Source of the DNA: Phlyctochytrium arcticum
Taxonomy: Eukaryota; Chytridiomycota; Chytridiomycetes; Chytridiales; Chytridiaceae
DNA: 64,000 nucleotides
NCBI GenBank assembly: GCA_025602905.1
Contig: JAHLKI010000019.1
Coordinates: forward strand, 310,001 to 374,000
Direction: 5' to 3'
The first letter of the stretch is position 1. The number at the start of each line of letters is the position of its first letter. Positions 12,718-24,600 of the stretch are shown here, piece by piece. The position numbers and the translations under genes are program-made. The notes under the pieces are model-generated. The model was not told the origin of the DNA. It worked only from the letters and a program-made list of their open reading frames with translations, and ran no database searches.

Positions 12718-14913
12718 CTAGTATGTTTCATCCTCCTCATCGCTCCCTACAGCACTGCCATTGGCCGACCTAGACTCGACAAGTTCGCGCAACTCCTGGA
12801 GTCGCTTCTGGAATTTAGGCAGCTCAATCAACTTGTGTTCAATCGCATTCTTCTCTTCTTGGAGGGCCAAGCGTCGCTCCGCATCCAGTTTTGTAAAGAC
12901 GTAGCCTCCTTGTCCGTCATATTGTAATATCCAGTTATGGTATTTCCATAAACTTGGGCGATGCGACACTGTAATCAATGAGATACCAAGTTCCTGTGCG
13001 TGTGTGTACATGATGCGCTCAATGTCCATGCTGACCGACGACGTACATTCATCGAGAATAGCATATCGTGGGCGGTGGTAAAAGAGGCGGGCCATAGCAA
13101 TGCGCTGCTTGTCGCCACCAGCGAGTACATCTTTCCAGTCCTTTTCCACGTCCCATCCACCTTCCCGCTCCACCAGGGCTCCAATTTGCACCACCTCCAA
13201 AATGGCCTGCAGCTGGGCATCCGTCACTTGCTTTTGCTTCATCTCGGTATGAGTGTCAGGATAAATGACCTGGTCGCGCAAAGTACCCATCGAGAGATAC
13301 GGTCGTTGTGGGATATAGAAGATTTTCTTGTAGTGAGGTTTGCTGACCGTTCCTCCGTAGACCGGCCACAGGCCACCCAAAATCCGGAATAAGGATGATT
13401 TTCCGGAGCCGTTAGGGCCTACAATCAACAAATGCATGCCAGCTTTGACATGGAAAGAGAGCTCTTTGACAAGGACGTCGCCATTGGGAGAAACAATGGG
13501 AACCTTGTCAAACTGAATGATGTCGGATTCTTCAATCTTGCCACGACCCTTTAGAACATCCGTATTGGCGTCAGATACCAACGTCTTTTGGAATTTGCCA
13601 GCTTCCAAGTCATCAAATACGGCGAGGAGCTCCGATACACGCGCAGTGTAGCCCGCCAATTCAGTAACTTCTTTATAAGAATACCTATTGGGACAATGTT
13701 AGCTTGATTAATTGTAATTGTAAGAAAACAAAATATCCTACATTATGCGTCCGAATGCATCTGCCGAACTCAACAAAAGTCGACGATTTGTGACAAACTT
13801 TTGTGTCCGCGAACCAACGTCGCTGCCGACAGAGACGTTTGGCAACTCAAAAAAGACGGGTATTCCGCACAGCGTCATGCCCATCGCACCCCAGAAATAC
13901 TTGATGATAAAGTCTTCAAGCATACCATGCCAAATGCGGGTTTTGAACATTCGGTTGACGTGTTTAATGAGCTTTTGATAGTTTCGATCTAGGTTACCCT
14001 TCTCCACCGCCTGTCCCGAGTACAGAGCAATCTCTTCAGCGTTCTCAATGAGTCGTGAGTGAGTATAGCGGAACTCGCCCTCCAGTCGCTGTTCCTCTGC
14101 CACCATCTTTCCGAATGCGGGAGTCAGCACGCGTAGCAGCCATGCCGAGGTGTGTACAATCATGTTCAGACCAAAAATGCCTTCACCCCCGACGTTCCGG
14201 GCCAGCTGCGCATTGTACAGAACCGTGTCGAGAATGGGTTTACTGAGGTTGGAGTATAATCCAGAAACTGCAAAGCAAAATTTGCTGACGTCCTGAGTGA
14301 TGAGCTGATCGGTATTTTTAATGCGATCGTCCAGATTGCCGACCTTGTAAAAGGTCATGTCCTCCAGGTAGTGTTCATGCAAATAATTTGTGAGCCGGGT
14401 GCGGAAAGCAATGGCCAGCTTGTTTTGCAAGAATGTGAGCATACTGTTTGTGTAGGTTGCTGGTAAGGCTACAGCCATCCAGTAAAGAATATTGCGCAGG
14501 AATGCTTTGCCCTCTCCTCGAACCAGGGAACTGACGATCCGGCCATCCAGATCTGCCACATAAAGCGACAAGATGGTTCGACCGACCAAAAAGCCCGAAA
14601 ACATGTTTAAAAGCCAAAACTCTTTAGATGACACGCCCGGAATGATGATTTTGAGGAGCCGAGCCAGCCGTTTGAAAAAGACGGCGTCAACATCGGCCCT
14701 TGGCCCTTCCTTTCCGCCCTTTCCTCTCTTTCGCCTCGGCGGTTCTGCAGCGTTGACGGCTCGTTTGCCTCCCTTGATGGCAGACCGCACTCGAATCGTC
14801 AGCAAGAGGACAATGACGGAAAGAGTTCCGCGGGTAATAACTTTCTTGTGTTTGACATAGTGCAGGACCAGATTTGCCAAGGCCGGTGGGATAACGACCT
14901 TTTGCGGCGGCAT
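12718..14913 (-). CDS. Peroxisomal ABC half-transporter, ABCD/ALDP family (Pxa1/Pxa2-like)
   Basis: ABCD proteins import fatty acyl-CoA into peroxisomes as dimers of half-transporters. Two exons (14913-13742 and 13684-12718) give 712 residues, the usual ABCD size (650-750). The N-terminal half holds the membrane domain with the family EAA-like element ([10 protein letters not shown]). The C-terminal nucleotide-binding domain has Walker A GPNGSGKS (about 480-487), Q-loop region [17 protein letters not shown], Walker [13 protein letters not shown] and the H-loop VSHRPS. The signature motif is LAGGDKQR (about 578-585) instead of the usual LSGGEKQR. The tail is acidic and Glu-rich. Strong resemblance to the FYHRPxYAxLDECTS segment of ALDP fixes the family; Pxa1 versus Pxa2 cannot be told. 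Confidence 0.93.
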
Positions 14914-15199
14914 GGCTGGCAGGAAAACAGACGGTTGCTAATGCCGTGGACGTCTAATGGAAGTGAATAAATGCCCTGTCGTCGTCGTCGCGGGAAGCTG
15001 GTGTCGGTGTCGGCATATCCCCGGCTGCCGGAGCGTGACGAAGCAGCGCGCACGTGGCAAACTGCCTTTCTGGGCGAAACGACTTGCGCAGCACGCTTAA
15101 GCTTTGTGGTGACATTGCGCAGTCTCTCACAACAGCACTTGGGCCTAGGGATGAAATATGTCCGAATGTCTACGTGGTGTTAATAATTAGAGTATAAAA

Positions 15200-17186
15200 C
15201 TATATAAAGCAAGATATGTACACGACGCCTACAGCCAAAACTAGCGTCGTCGCCCACGACGCGTAACGCATCCAGACACGTACGTCCCCAACCCACCGCT
15301 CCCCGCTCTTACGGCAAACCTCACTCACAATCAACCCTGCAACACTGCCAAACGGGGTGATGCTGCCGCACACGGTCACATTCCAGCTGAGCAAGAACCA
15401 GCCTGCAGTAGCCCATCGCGGATCCATCGCGTACAATTGACGAATATGCGGTGCTAGCAGCAACACGGCTGGAATTGACGTGAATATGAGGCAGGTGATG
15501 ACGGTAATGATGGAAAACATCATGACGGTGATCCACCATCCGCCATTCAGTGCATCTCCAAAGAGCTTCCAGAGGTCGCCAGGAAAGGGTGTTTGCCGGA
15601 CGCCTTCCAGGATAATAAACATCCCAAATAGATATCCAAGCAAAGGCCAGTTGACTGCTTCCGAAATAGTGCTCGTTGGATCAGGCGACAGCATGGGATG
15701 GATGTTGGGGGTTGGGACAGCAATATCCCTGGTTGCAGGTTGCCGACTTTGCAAGTTTGTGACTAGCGCGTCGACAACAAGAAGTGATGTTGCAGCGGCT
15801 AGTGTAGAAAAGCCGAGATGCACCGGGTAGAAGAAAGAGACATACATCATCAGCAAGATCAATCCATAGAGAGTATGTATCAGCGACGGAGAATGGATCA
15901 TATCTCGCAATTTCATCAGCATGTGGAATCGAATGTATCCCACAGGTGTTCTAGGATAGGGGATCTGGGTCGGAATATCATGCACCAATTTTGCCAATTC
16001 AAGAGGTTGTCGGCTTTCGAAAGTATATTCGGCTGGGTGAGCAATCGTTTGGTATAAGCTCAGAGAGAGCCGCGTTTGACTGGCACAGTGTGGATTTGGG
16101 GGTTGCTGCCACGGTTTGCGATGACGGAGGTCTGGACTCTGTTGGCGATAAAAGTCAAAATCTATCGATGGGGATGACTTGAGTTTTCCATGCAGTGGCG
16201 TGAGTTCACCCGGAACTTCAATGGACACGGCCCCTCTTGATGTTCGATGTCCGTTAACATGTGGGTGATCGTCATCACCACTGTCCGAGTCACCAGATCC
16301 ATCATCCGTAAAGAGAAGACTTGTTTCATCATCACTAGCACCGTTGGAATGGTTCAAGAGCTCTGAGTCGTCGTATTCTTCCTGTTCTACCTCAGAAACT
16401 TCTCCAAATGCAGCATTCCCGTCTCTTAGGAGGCTTTTTAACCTTTCGATACGCTTCCCATGCAATGATTTCCAGTAGTAGGCTACAATACTGAGCGTAT
16501 TGACGGCAGTAGCTAGCATGGCTATTGGGCCCATTTTCAGGAAAAAGCCAAGAAAATCAATCTCGGGGATCATATCATGCACAATCATATTTTTGGGGTT
16601 GCCGATAATGGTTGCAGCTGATCCGATATTGGCAGAGGTGGCCAATGCCAGGGCAAATGGCTCGATGGGTAGATCGCCCTGATCACAGATGTTGCTGACG
16701 ACATTACTGAGAAAGATGGCAGCACCGTCATTCATAGTGGTAGCTCCCAAAACAGCAGATAGAACTGAGACCCTGGCGAGAAGCATGATGGGGGACGGCG
16801 ATCGCCACAGTAGAATCTTCTTGAAGGTTGACATGACTCCCTAAAAGAATCTTAGTACGGTGGTTCAGGGATGATTCAAATTTCCATCTTACCTTCTCCT
16901 CCAATTTGGCCAAGATAATCATTAGCCCCGCAAGTAGCAGCAGGGTATTGGAACTGACGCTATCTAGAGCGTCTTCCGGTGAAAGCACCCCGCCCAAGAC
17001 CAGAGCACTCGCTCCCAGGAGGGCCGCTGCCGTTCGCCCTATTGGAAACATGGCCCATTTTTTGGCGACCAGGAGCCAGACCGCAACGAACACGGACAGT
17101 GCGAGCCATGTTTGAGGAGCCCTGTAACCAAACTTTGGCTCTTTATGGTGCTGCTGCGACGGCCCGGATGCCTGCCAAAGAGACAT
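15200..17186 (-). CDS. Anion permease of the IT superfamily (ArsB/CitMHS/P-protein type)
   Basis: Two exons (17186-16893, 16840-15200) give 644 residues with about 11-12 hydrophobic segments. The family motif SANIGSAATIIGNPKN is clear in the first half, and TSIPAVLLLAPHI plus SITPFGSVAG in the second half look like the paired motif. A long acidic, Ser/Asp-rich cytosolic loop (roughly residues 245-375) separates the halves, as in OCA2/ArsB-like eukaryotic permeases. The substrate is unknown; members carry arsenite, citrate, silicate or other anions. The gene starts 200 bases from, and divergent to, an SPX-domain gene. In yeasts SPX is fused to a related permease (Pho87/90/91), so a phosphate-linked role is possible but is inference. 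Confidence 0.85.
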
Positions 17187-17386
17187 TTCCTTGTCTAGAT
17201 CACGACGATTTCCCAGCGCTTTTGCTCAAATTCCTGGCCCAAATTTCCCAACCTCCGAAACTCTATCTCCAAGCCACCCGTGACATCAACGAGATCTGGC
17301 AGATTTTGGCCCCTAGGTCTAAACTCATTAAATCAATCGTAGCTCAGTCCTGACACTATTAGCAGCATATACCAGCATAGCGGACC

Positions 17387-18237
17387 ATGAAGTTTGCACA
17401 GTCTTTGCAGGAACGGGCTCATCCGCCGTGGGCACCATACTATGTGGACTACAAGCGTCTCAAAAAGATCTTGAAGCGACTAGAGCAAGAGTAGGTGTGG
17501 AAAAAGTCACTTGTTTCCTCGCGCAATGATACTGATTCCACCCATCTTAGACATGAGGACAACTCTCGCTCAATGTCGTCTGTGAATGCTGCCCCACCAG
17601 ATCATCGATTTACCCACAAGGCGATCCAAGATGATTTCTTCAATGAGCTCGAGCAGGAGGTCGATAAAGTGGAATGGTTTTACCTGGAATGCATTGAGGA
17701 TCTGGAGAAGAACCTTCAGGAAGTGGTGGCGAAATGGTTTTGGGCAGTACGTGGCTTCATTTTCTGAGGGTTTTAAGCGTTTTCCTTTACACTGATCACT
17801 CCTCACCACAGACGCATCACAATCATCATAAGTTTCGACCGCCGCCTCCTCAAAGTAAAGAGGGAACGAGATCGGGGTCCCAGGAACCAGAAGTGGAACT
17901 ACCCATTGAAGATTCCGCCGCTGCCCCTGCAGCCCCATCCATAGCAGAGTCATCATTACCAGAACAGTTCCATAGCTTGCGAGGCAAAATCGAAAAGGTG
18001 CAAGCAAATTACCTTCCCCTTAACCGGCTGGCTATAGCCAAAATACTCAAGAAGCATGACAAGCTGGAGCAGTCTCACGCGGGCGCATCAACAAGGCAAT
18101 CAGTCATCGAGCGGATTCGGGAACACCGTCGCTTTTGGGACGCACGCGAGCTGGGAAAGGTGGCAGAGGAATACAGGAGCTTCCGGTGGGAAGTAAACAA
18201 AGTCCGAATAAGAATGGGCAGTGAAGCCGTTCGGTAA
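17387..18237 (+). CDS. SPX-domain-only protein
   Basis: Three exons (17387-17490, 17551-17746, 17812-18237) give 241 residues. The three SPX subregions are all visible: the N-terminal helix pair (MKFAQSLQERAHPPWAPYYV, then DYKRLKKILKRL), the middle FFNELEQEVDKVEWFYLECI, and the C-terminal core NYLPLNRLAIAKILKKHDK with the Lys-rich inositol-pyrophosphate surface. No EXS, RING, permease or VTC catalytic domain follows; about 65 residues after the core are helical and basic. SPX proteins sense inositol pyrophosphates and regulate phosphate transporters and polyphosphate synthesis. Its divergent neighbour is an anion permease, and a VTC1-like gene lies elsewhere in the window. Confidence 0.9.
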
Positions 18238-18446
18238 ATGGGTTCCAATTGCACATCTACATAGTCATCTGCGAGAAGTGGGCCCAGAAATGTGTATATA
18301 GTTATTTAAAAATCAGTACAGGGTTCAGCAGAGCAGCAGTCAAATCTAAAATCGAGCCATTGCTCTGAAATTCCTGAAAGGGAAATACTCAGCGGCGCTA
18401 GGGGCAATCAGATTCAGAACATAGACATACACACAAGCAGACCAGA

Positions 18447-20097
18447 TTAAGGAATACTCACCGACATATCCTGGAGAATATCACCCAACTTGTTTCCTCC
18501 AATAGCAACAATACGTTTCAGTGCCGTCAAATCATCGGCCGCCTGTCCCACAAACTTTTGTGCAAAATCTCGTGCAGAATCACCCAAAACTCCCATAGGA
18601 TCATCAGCCGCCGCCGGGCGTGAAGCCATTCCCGATTCATCGCGACCGTAGTATTCAGCTGATCCAAACCCTGACCGGCCCTGAAAGTTTTGCAAGCGGG
18701 TTTGGGCTTCTTTGCTAAAGAAAATGTTAGATAAAAAGAAGAAGTGACTAAATTTTCAGATAAAACTTACCTCGCAGCTTCATCGTAATTGCCTCGCTGG
18801 AAATATTGATCACTAGAAATAGCCTTTGCAGCACCAAATCGTTTCTGGGCGTCACCATCATCTTTAGCACCGTAAGCCGAGCTAGCCGGCATGGCTGATG
18901 ACCCGGTACTTCCCAAACGCATACCGCCAAATGAGGACGATTGTTGTTGAGACGGTGCTGCGGAGGGGGTAGAACCAAAGCCGCCGGCAGCCCCGAATCC
19001 CATTTTACCCATCCCCATTCCCAATCGTTCCATCATTGCGGCGTCCTCTGGCGAGACTTTTGTTTGTACCGTGGTTTGTCTGATGGTAGCACTTGCAACA
19101 GGAACAATTGGGGCACTAGCGGCCTTCCGCTTTTCCTCCTCAACGCGTAATCGTTCCGCCGCTTCGTCCGCCGTGCGCTTCTCTTCTGCCTCGCGCGCTT
19201 GGCGCTCTGCCTCCTCAAAGTTGATGATTTTGCCAGCCTTTTTGGCTCCCAGCCCCTTCTTTGACGATCGCAAAATATTTGCACCCCCAGATGGCTTGGC
19301 CGACAGATTAGACCCACTCGCATTCGAGGCGGAATCATCAGACTTGTACAGCGAAGCGAGAGCAGCAGTTTCCGTGCTTATTGTAGCTGGAGCGGGTTTT
19401 GGTATAGCAGCTGCTACGGGAGAAGGAGGACGCGCAGAGATGGGTGACGCCAGTGAAGTAGGGGACGGGTTTGAAACCGACCCAAAGCCGAATGTGGGTG
19501 GCTGCTGCGTTGACTGCTGAGTATCCGGTAAAGACTCTGTCTTTTGTTGTTGACCACCCGCTGGTGCATCCCATCCGCTAAAAAAGTCCAAACTACTTCG
19601 TCGCTTCTGCAACCCTGAATCGCCTTCCGCCTCGCCGTCAATAACGATGCGGTTGGGGTACCGCCGCGCATCTTCATCCACTAGCTTCTTGAGCTTTTCC
19701 TTGTACATTGTTGCTGCGCGTGACATGTATTTTGTCTTTGCATCGGATTGAACTCCGCCGTGTTGACGGAAAAAATCGGTCGCGTTGGCGTTGCCTCCAA
19801 CCTTCATCGTCCGCAATTGATCCAGTGTCCACTTATCCAAAAGGGTCGATCGAACAAACGTCAAGTGCACGCCCATATTTCTATGAACGGCAGAGCAGTC
19901 CAGGCAAAGGTACACGCCATAGGTTACGGATGACCATGTTGGGTTCTTGGCTTGGCAATCAAAGCATGACTAGAGGTGAAAGTTGGTGAAAGAAGCTCAC
20001 GACCTTTTACCCCTCATTGGGTAGATACCTTGTTTTCTCTCTTGGCTTTGAGCTTCTTGAATACCTCAACGATTTCCGCTTTCGAGACTTCCTCCAT
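18447..20097 (-). CDS. ArfGAP of the Glo3/ARFGAP2-3 type
   Basis: GTPase activator for Arf1 in COPI vesicle traffic. Exon 1 is 20097-20029, exon 2 19969-18771, exon 3 begins 18714. The zinc finger CX2CX16CX2C lies at residues 25-48 with the catalytic Arg in VHRNMG (R53). [17 protein letters not shown] matches the ArfGAP fold. The middle is low-complexity (Ala/Ser/Pro), then a coiled coil with [12 protein letters not shown] and [10 protein letters not shown], and the Glo3-motif-like tail has YYGRDES and [13 protein letters not shown]. The C-terminus is unsettled: read-through gives DMSVSIP at 18447, whereas the GTGAGT at 18461 could be a donor leading to a short exon from 18373. Confidence 0.9.
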
Positions 20098-20302
20098 GTT
20101 GGTCGACAATACGGCTGCGTGCAGAGACAATGGTTCGTCAACACAAATCGCTCCACACCCAACCGCCGCTGCGCAATCACGTGTTCAACCAGAGGTTGGA
20201 TTCTTGGAATTTTGGGAGGGCATTCTTGTGATGTGTTTGTTGCCGACAAATTCTATGTACAGGCACTATGGTGAACTATAAACAATGTCCTAGAACTAAA
20301 AT

Positions 20303-20990
20303 CTAATGAGGAGTGGGGACTGCACTGCCTTCCTCCTCCACCTTGCGCTTTTTGTCCAAAAGGGCAACACCAGTTGACCCAAATCCGCCAGCGCCACGAA
20401 CAGTCTCTGACAGCGACTAATTCTGAACGTCAGTACTATGATTTGCAATTTGGCTTCAGCAATGAGCATACCTCTACTTCAACCACCTCGGGGGTAACGA
20501 TTCGCTCCAGGACCAGCTGCGCGATACGATCTCCCTCTTCGACTATTCCATAACTGGGTTAGATATGACCAGCCGGGGACAGGCAGATGACTTACTCTTG
20601 AACTCATTTTCGCCAAAGTTGAACAAGACAACTCCGACCGGCCCGCGGTAGTCGGCATCAATGACACCGGCTCCGACATCCACAAAATGCTTGACAGCCA
20701 ATCCACTGCGAGGTGCTACGCGTCCATAGGTATCGGCAGGGACAGCGATAGACAGATCTGTAGGTACTACCGCCCGAGAGTGAGGAGGGATAACCAAGGC
20801 TTTGGCGCTTTTGTTTCAAAAGACGTAAGGATCGTGTTGATTGCGAGAAAGGGAAATGGGGAATAGTTTACCTGCACAAGTCATATCCGGCTGCGTGGGC
20901 ACTGCCCCGTGTTGGAAGACGGGCCTTGTCACTAAGACGCTTGACGAGAAGCCCAGCAGTTTCGTTGATGATGGTGGCAGTGGCAGTCAT
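20303..20990 (-). CDS. DUT1: dUTP pyrophosphatase (dUTPase)
   Basis: Hydrolyses dUTP to dUMP, keeping uracil out of DNA and feeding thymidylate synthesis. Four exons (20990-20872, 20807-20596, 20542-20472, 20416-20303) give 171 residues, close to yeast Dut1 (147) with a short extension. The trimeric dUTPase motifs are present in order: HAAGYDL (motif 1), [10 protein letters not shown] (motif 2), [13 protein letters not shown] (motif 3, catalytic Asp), [11 protein letters not shown] (motif 4) and [10 protein letters not shown] (motif 5, Phe-containing P-loop-like arm). The C-terminal KKRK may be a nuclear signal. Motif 5 is split from motif 4 by an intron. Confidence 0.97.
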
Positions 20991-21695
20991 TTTTCTTTTT
21001 AATCTGGAGAATCCTTTGCTGGATCAACGAATGTTCACGCGAAAAGCTCAGAGTGCAGGAGTTTGTATGTCGGAGTTGAGGTTCGGACACTTTCGGACAT
21101 CCCAAGTTCATGTAATTTGGTGCCGGTGGTGCCCCCGCTCAACTCAAAAATCAACAGACGTCTGAGGACAGGTCTGAAGTTGGCGCAAGTATGTTCTGGG
21201 TGTATGTACGCATGCTTGATTAATGGCGCCGCATGTGAGTCTCGTAAAGTCGAAGGATAAAAATATCATTCACATCAGCTTGCTTACGATGAAAAACACG
21301 ATTTTCCATCTTTTTTATTCCTCTTTCCATCCATAATAATGAAAAGTAACTTCTCCAAGCTGTTGCATCCGATAAGAAATGTAGAGGGAAATGTGTAAAG
21401 ATTTCTCTTGGCTGTATACCCGAAAGGTATATGACGACGAAACTTTACTCAGAAAAGCAGGGTCGACAAGCAAGACCCAGTTTTTTTGGCCCGGCGGACC
21501 GCACCCTGGCTGATACCCCAAAAGCGGTAACATAATTATGTATTGGACAATATATACCTTTTGCAAGTGGTGGAGTACTGGCATTCAACGCTACAGCATA
21601 CTAATTGTCATCCCCGGTTTTTCGACGTCCGGAAGGCCAAGAAGCATCATCAAGTGATTAAGCAATGCGAGCAAGTTCCTATAGACTCGATACGA
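20991..21695. other. Divergent promoter gap, dUTPase / TOGARAM-like
   Basis: 705 bases with no supported gene, repeat or RNA. The TOGARAM frame stays open for about 150 bases upstream of its first ATG, probably as 5' leader. Confidence 0.4.
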
Positions 21696-24600
21696 ATGGA
21701 CGATAACGAACTCTATCTGGCTTGTTCAAGCCAGAATGCGCTCGCTCGTCTGAGTGCCTTTGAAACATTACGCTCAAATCTAAAGACATCCCCCCAAGTC
21801 AGTTGGAGGGACCCAGAGAATGTCACTCTCTTGTTGACGTCCGTTTCCGCAGCGTTGTGCGATTCGGATGCGAAAGTCGCCACCGAATGTTTTGGATTTT
21901 TAACGGATTTTATACCTGCGCATCTACAAGGGTGCGAGAACATTTTCGAGTACATTATCCTGCCAGGTGTCATTGCTGCTCTTGGCGACACGCGACTTCA
22001 AAACCGTCGATCTGCGCTAAGACTGCTTGGAGAGTATCTGCAGTATGCGAGTAGCGTTGAGTGCATGCTAGAGGCGCTAGCACATTACGGGCTTGAAAGT
22101 GAAGATTGGAGAGTGCGGAAGGAAACTGCCGTAGCTATCTCGGCATTGATGGTCAAGGACATGCCCAATCTTAATTGGCAACCCTTGGTGGCATCCTTGG
22201 TTGGACGGCTGCGCGATGTATCGGATGTTGTGATCAAGAGCTCGGTCGTGGCTTTGAAGCATATCGGTCTGACTGCTGGACAGGACGTTCTACTTTCTGC
22301 TGTCGGTCGCCTACCTGGATTGTCACGGCAACTATATACGCAATACGAAAGCAAAATTCTGTGCAAACAAACACCCGGCTCCGCTCCTGTAGGTATGGTA
22401 CAGGCAGCCAATCCGGACAGGAGGGTGACTCGCAGTTCTGTCGACTGGGTGCAACAGTCACAGCATAGCCCCTCCAGATCCGCTTCGAATAGGACATTGA
22501 ATTCACCCCCTGAATCAGCTCGCATGCGCATTCCATCAGAAGAGTTACCGGTATCTACTGGTAATCTTGCCTTTGGCTTCCTTCCGACCGCATTAGTGCA
22601 CAGTCTTTGCGTGGAAACAGATTGGCGAAAGTTGTCAATGGGAGTTGAAGCCTTATACCTCTCGATTGCTAACGCAGAAGATATCCGGGCAATTGTGTCC
22701 GATCTACCTGCTCTGGTCAACTTTCTGTCCAAGCTCCTGGCTGATAGCAACTTCAAGATAGTCATGACAACTTCTCGAATTTTCGCTGAACTGCTCAACA
22801 AAATTGGACCCGCTGTCGAGCCAGTCATTGGACAGCTGATCACAGAGTTTGTGGATCGCTTCGCTGATACAAAACTTGCTATTCGTCAAGCTTCCGCCAA
22901 ATTACTCCTGCAGTTGATGTATATTACATCTCCCGAATGCGTGATTGCCAACGTTTTGCAGCACACCAGAGATATCCGCCCCAAAGTCCGCGAGGAGAGC
23001 GTGAACATGGTCACAACTGCGCTTCTGACGTTCCCACAAGCATCTTGGGATCTGCCTGTTCTAATTCAAGAGCTTGTTCCGACCTTGCATGATGAGAAGG
23101 CCAAAGTTAAGTACGTGGTGGTGGAAGCTTATACCGTCATTGCAGCTTCTATTTCTCCTGGCACTATGCAGAGCCTGTTGCGAGACTTGGGAGTTGGTGA
23201 AGAGACCTTGCATCTACTTGATGTTCGCTTTATGAACCCTTCCCTCCCCATCTTGAACTCTGAGGGACTTTTGGAACATATTATTTCGCGCTCGTCAGTT
23301 TCAACTCCACAACCACTTACCCCATCGCAAGAAATATCCTTTACTCCTCCCGGACCAACGCGCGCGAATTCCAAATCGGCCCCCTCGGCTGCGAATCGTC
23401 AGTTTGCAGCAGGCCTGGCTGGGGCTGCACAGGATTGTGAAGAGCAATACCCGGGCTATTCACCGAAAATCGAGCGTGCATATAGCGCTTTGGATCATTC
23501 GCCCTCTCCGGTCACGGGCGCAAAACCCCGCGGTCAATCTACAAGAACCATAAAATTACCTTGGGAGCGTCCAAAATCAGGAAGGCAAAGAAACTCGTTC
23601 CATGAGGATGTCCGGCATGGACCGTTGGAAACGTTCCAACGCGCTCGCAGCTTTTCAGACTCGGAGCGCACATTAACAATGGCATCACCTGAAAGTGTGG
23701 GGAATTCCAGCTTTTCAACTCATTCGGGCAGTCGAATTGGTAGTGGAGATGCCACGCCCGTGAATCAGAGTTCCGCGCCAGCTTCTGAGTTTTCCAGCCC
23801 TTTTACAAAGGACAACAGTCGCGGCCATGTGGGATTTTTAGGTAAAAGTGGAAGACCCGGTCTGGCAACCTATCGACATCGCTCAGAAAATGACGTGAAT
23901 CTCAATGGAGGATGCGCGGTGGGGAGCGAGCGACGGACATCCAGAAATGGCACAATTCCTTGGTCGCCCGACCCTCGACGTGGGGCAATGAGCTCTCCAG
24001 ACCTATCAGCAAGTGTCGGAACAAATATGCGCTCATTTGATACCAACTCTCACGAATTACCCGCCGCCGACGCTAGTTCTGCTACTTCAAAAAGTCCGGC
24101 CTTCAGCGATTCAATTCAGAAGAGCATTTCCCGGCCGCCTGCCATGAAGGCCCGAAGAATTAAACCGCCACAATGTGTATCACCAGCGGCGGAAACTCCG
24201 GTGTATGAAGGTGGTCTGCCAACGGCACAACCAGACTGGGATACCGATCGAGAGTATGATCAAAGCAGCTTACATTCTGAACCTCCTGCAAGGGCATTCT
24301 CCTCCCCGCAGAAGAAGAAGGTATTGCCGCGTTCTAGTTCGAGAGATAGCGAACTTCCTGCATCCGCGCCTCCCGACTTGCAACGAGCACCCTCAAAAAC
24401 GACTAAGACCTATGAAGCGGAATACCGCTCATCTTTACAGCAATTACGCAATAATCCAGATTGGGATGTCAAAGTTCAGGCACTCGAGCAGCTAAAGGCT
24501 CTACTATCAGCCAGTCCCAATGTCTTCGTGAACAATTTCCATGAACTGATATTGGCGGTCATCGCAACCATTCAAAACCTTCGGTCGTCCGTTGCAAAGC

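Noticed and set aside
18308..18462. Extra terminal exon for the ArfGAP gene (from 18373)
   Set aside because: The donor GTGAGT is good, but the 23-residue extension has no family match, so I kept the simpler end at 18447 and noted the alternative.
21543..21695. 51-residue N-terminal extension of the TOGARAM-like ORF
   Set aside because: It has no ATG and composition unlike the TOG domain; ATG 21696 directly precedes the first HEAT helix.
22085..22843. 252-residue minus-strand ORF
   Set aside because: It is antisense to HEAT/TOG repeats of the TOGARAM-like gene and has no independent signal.
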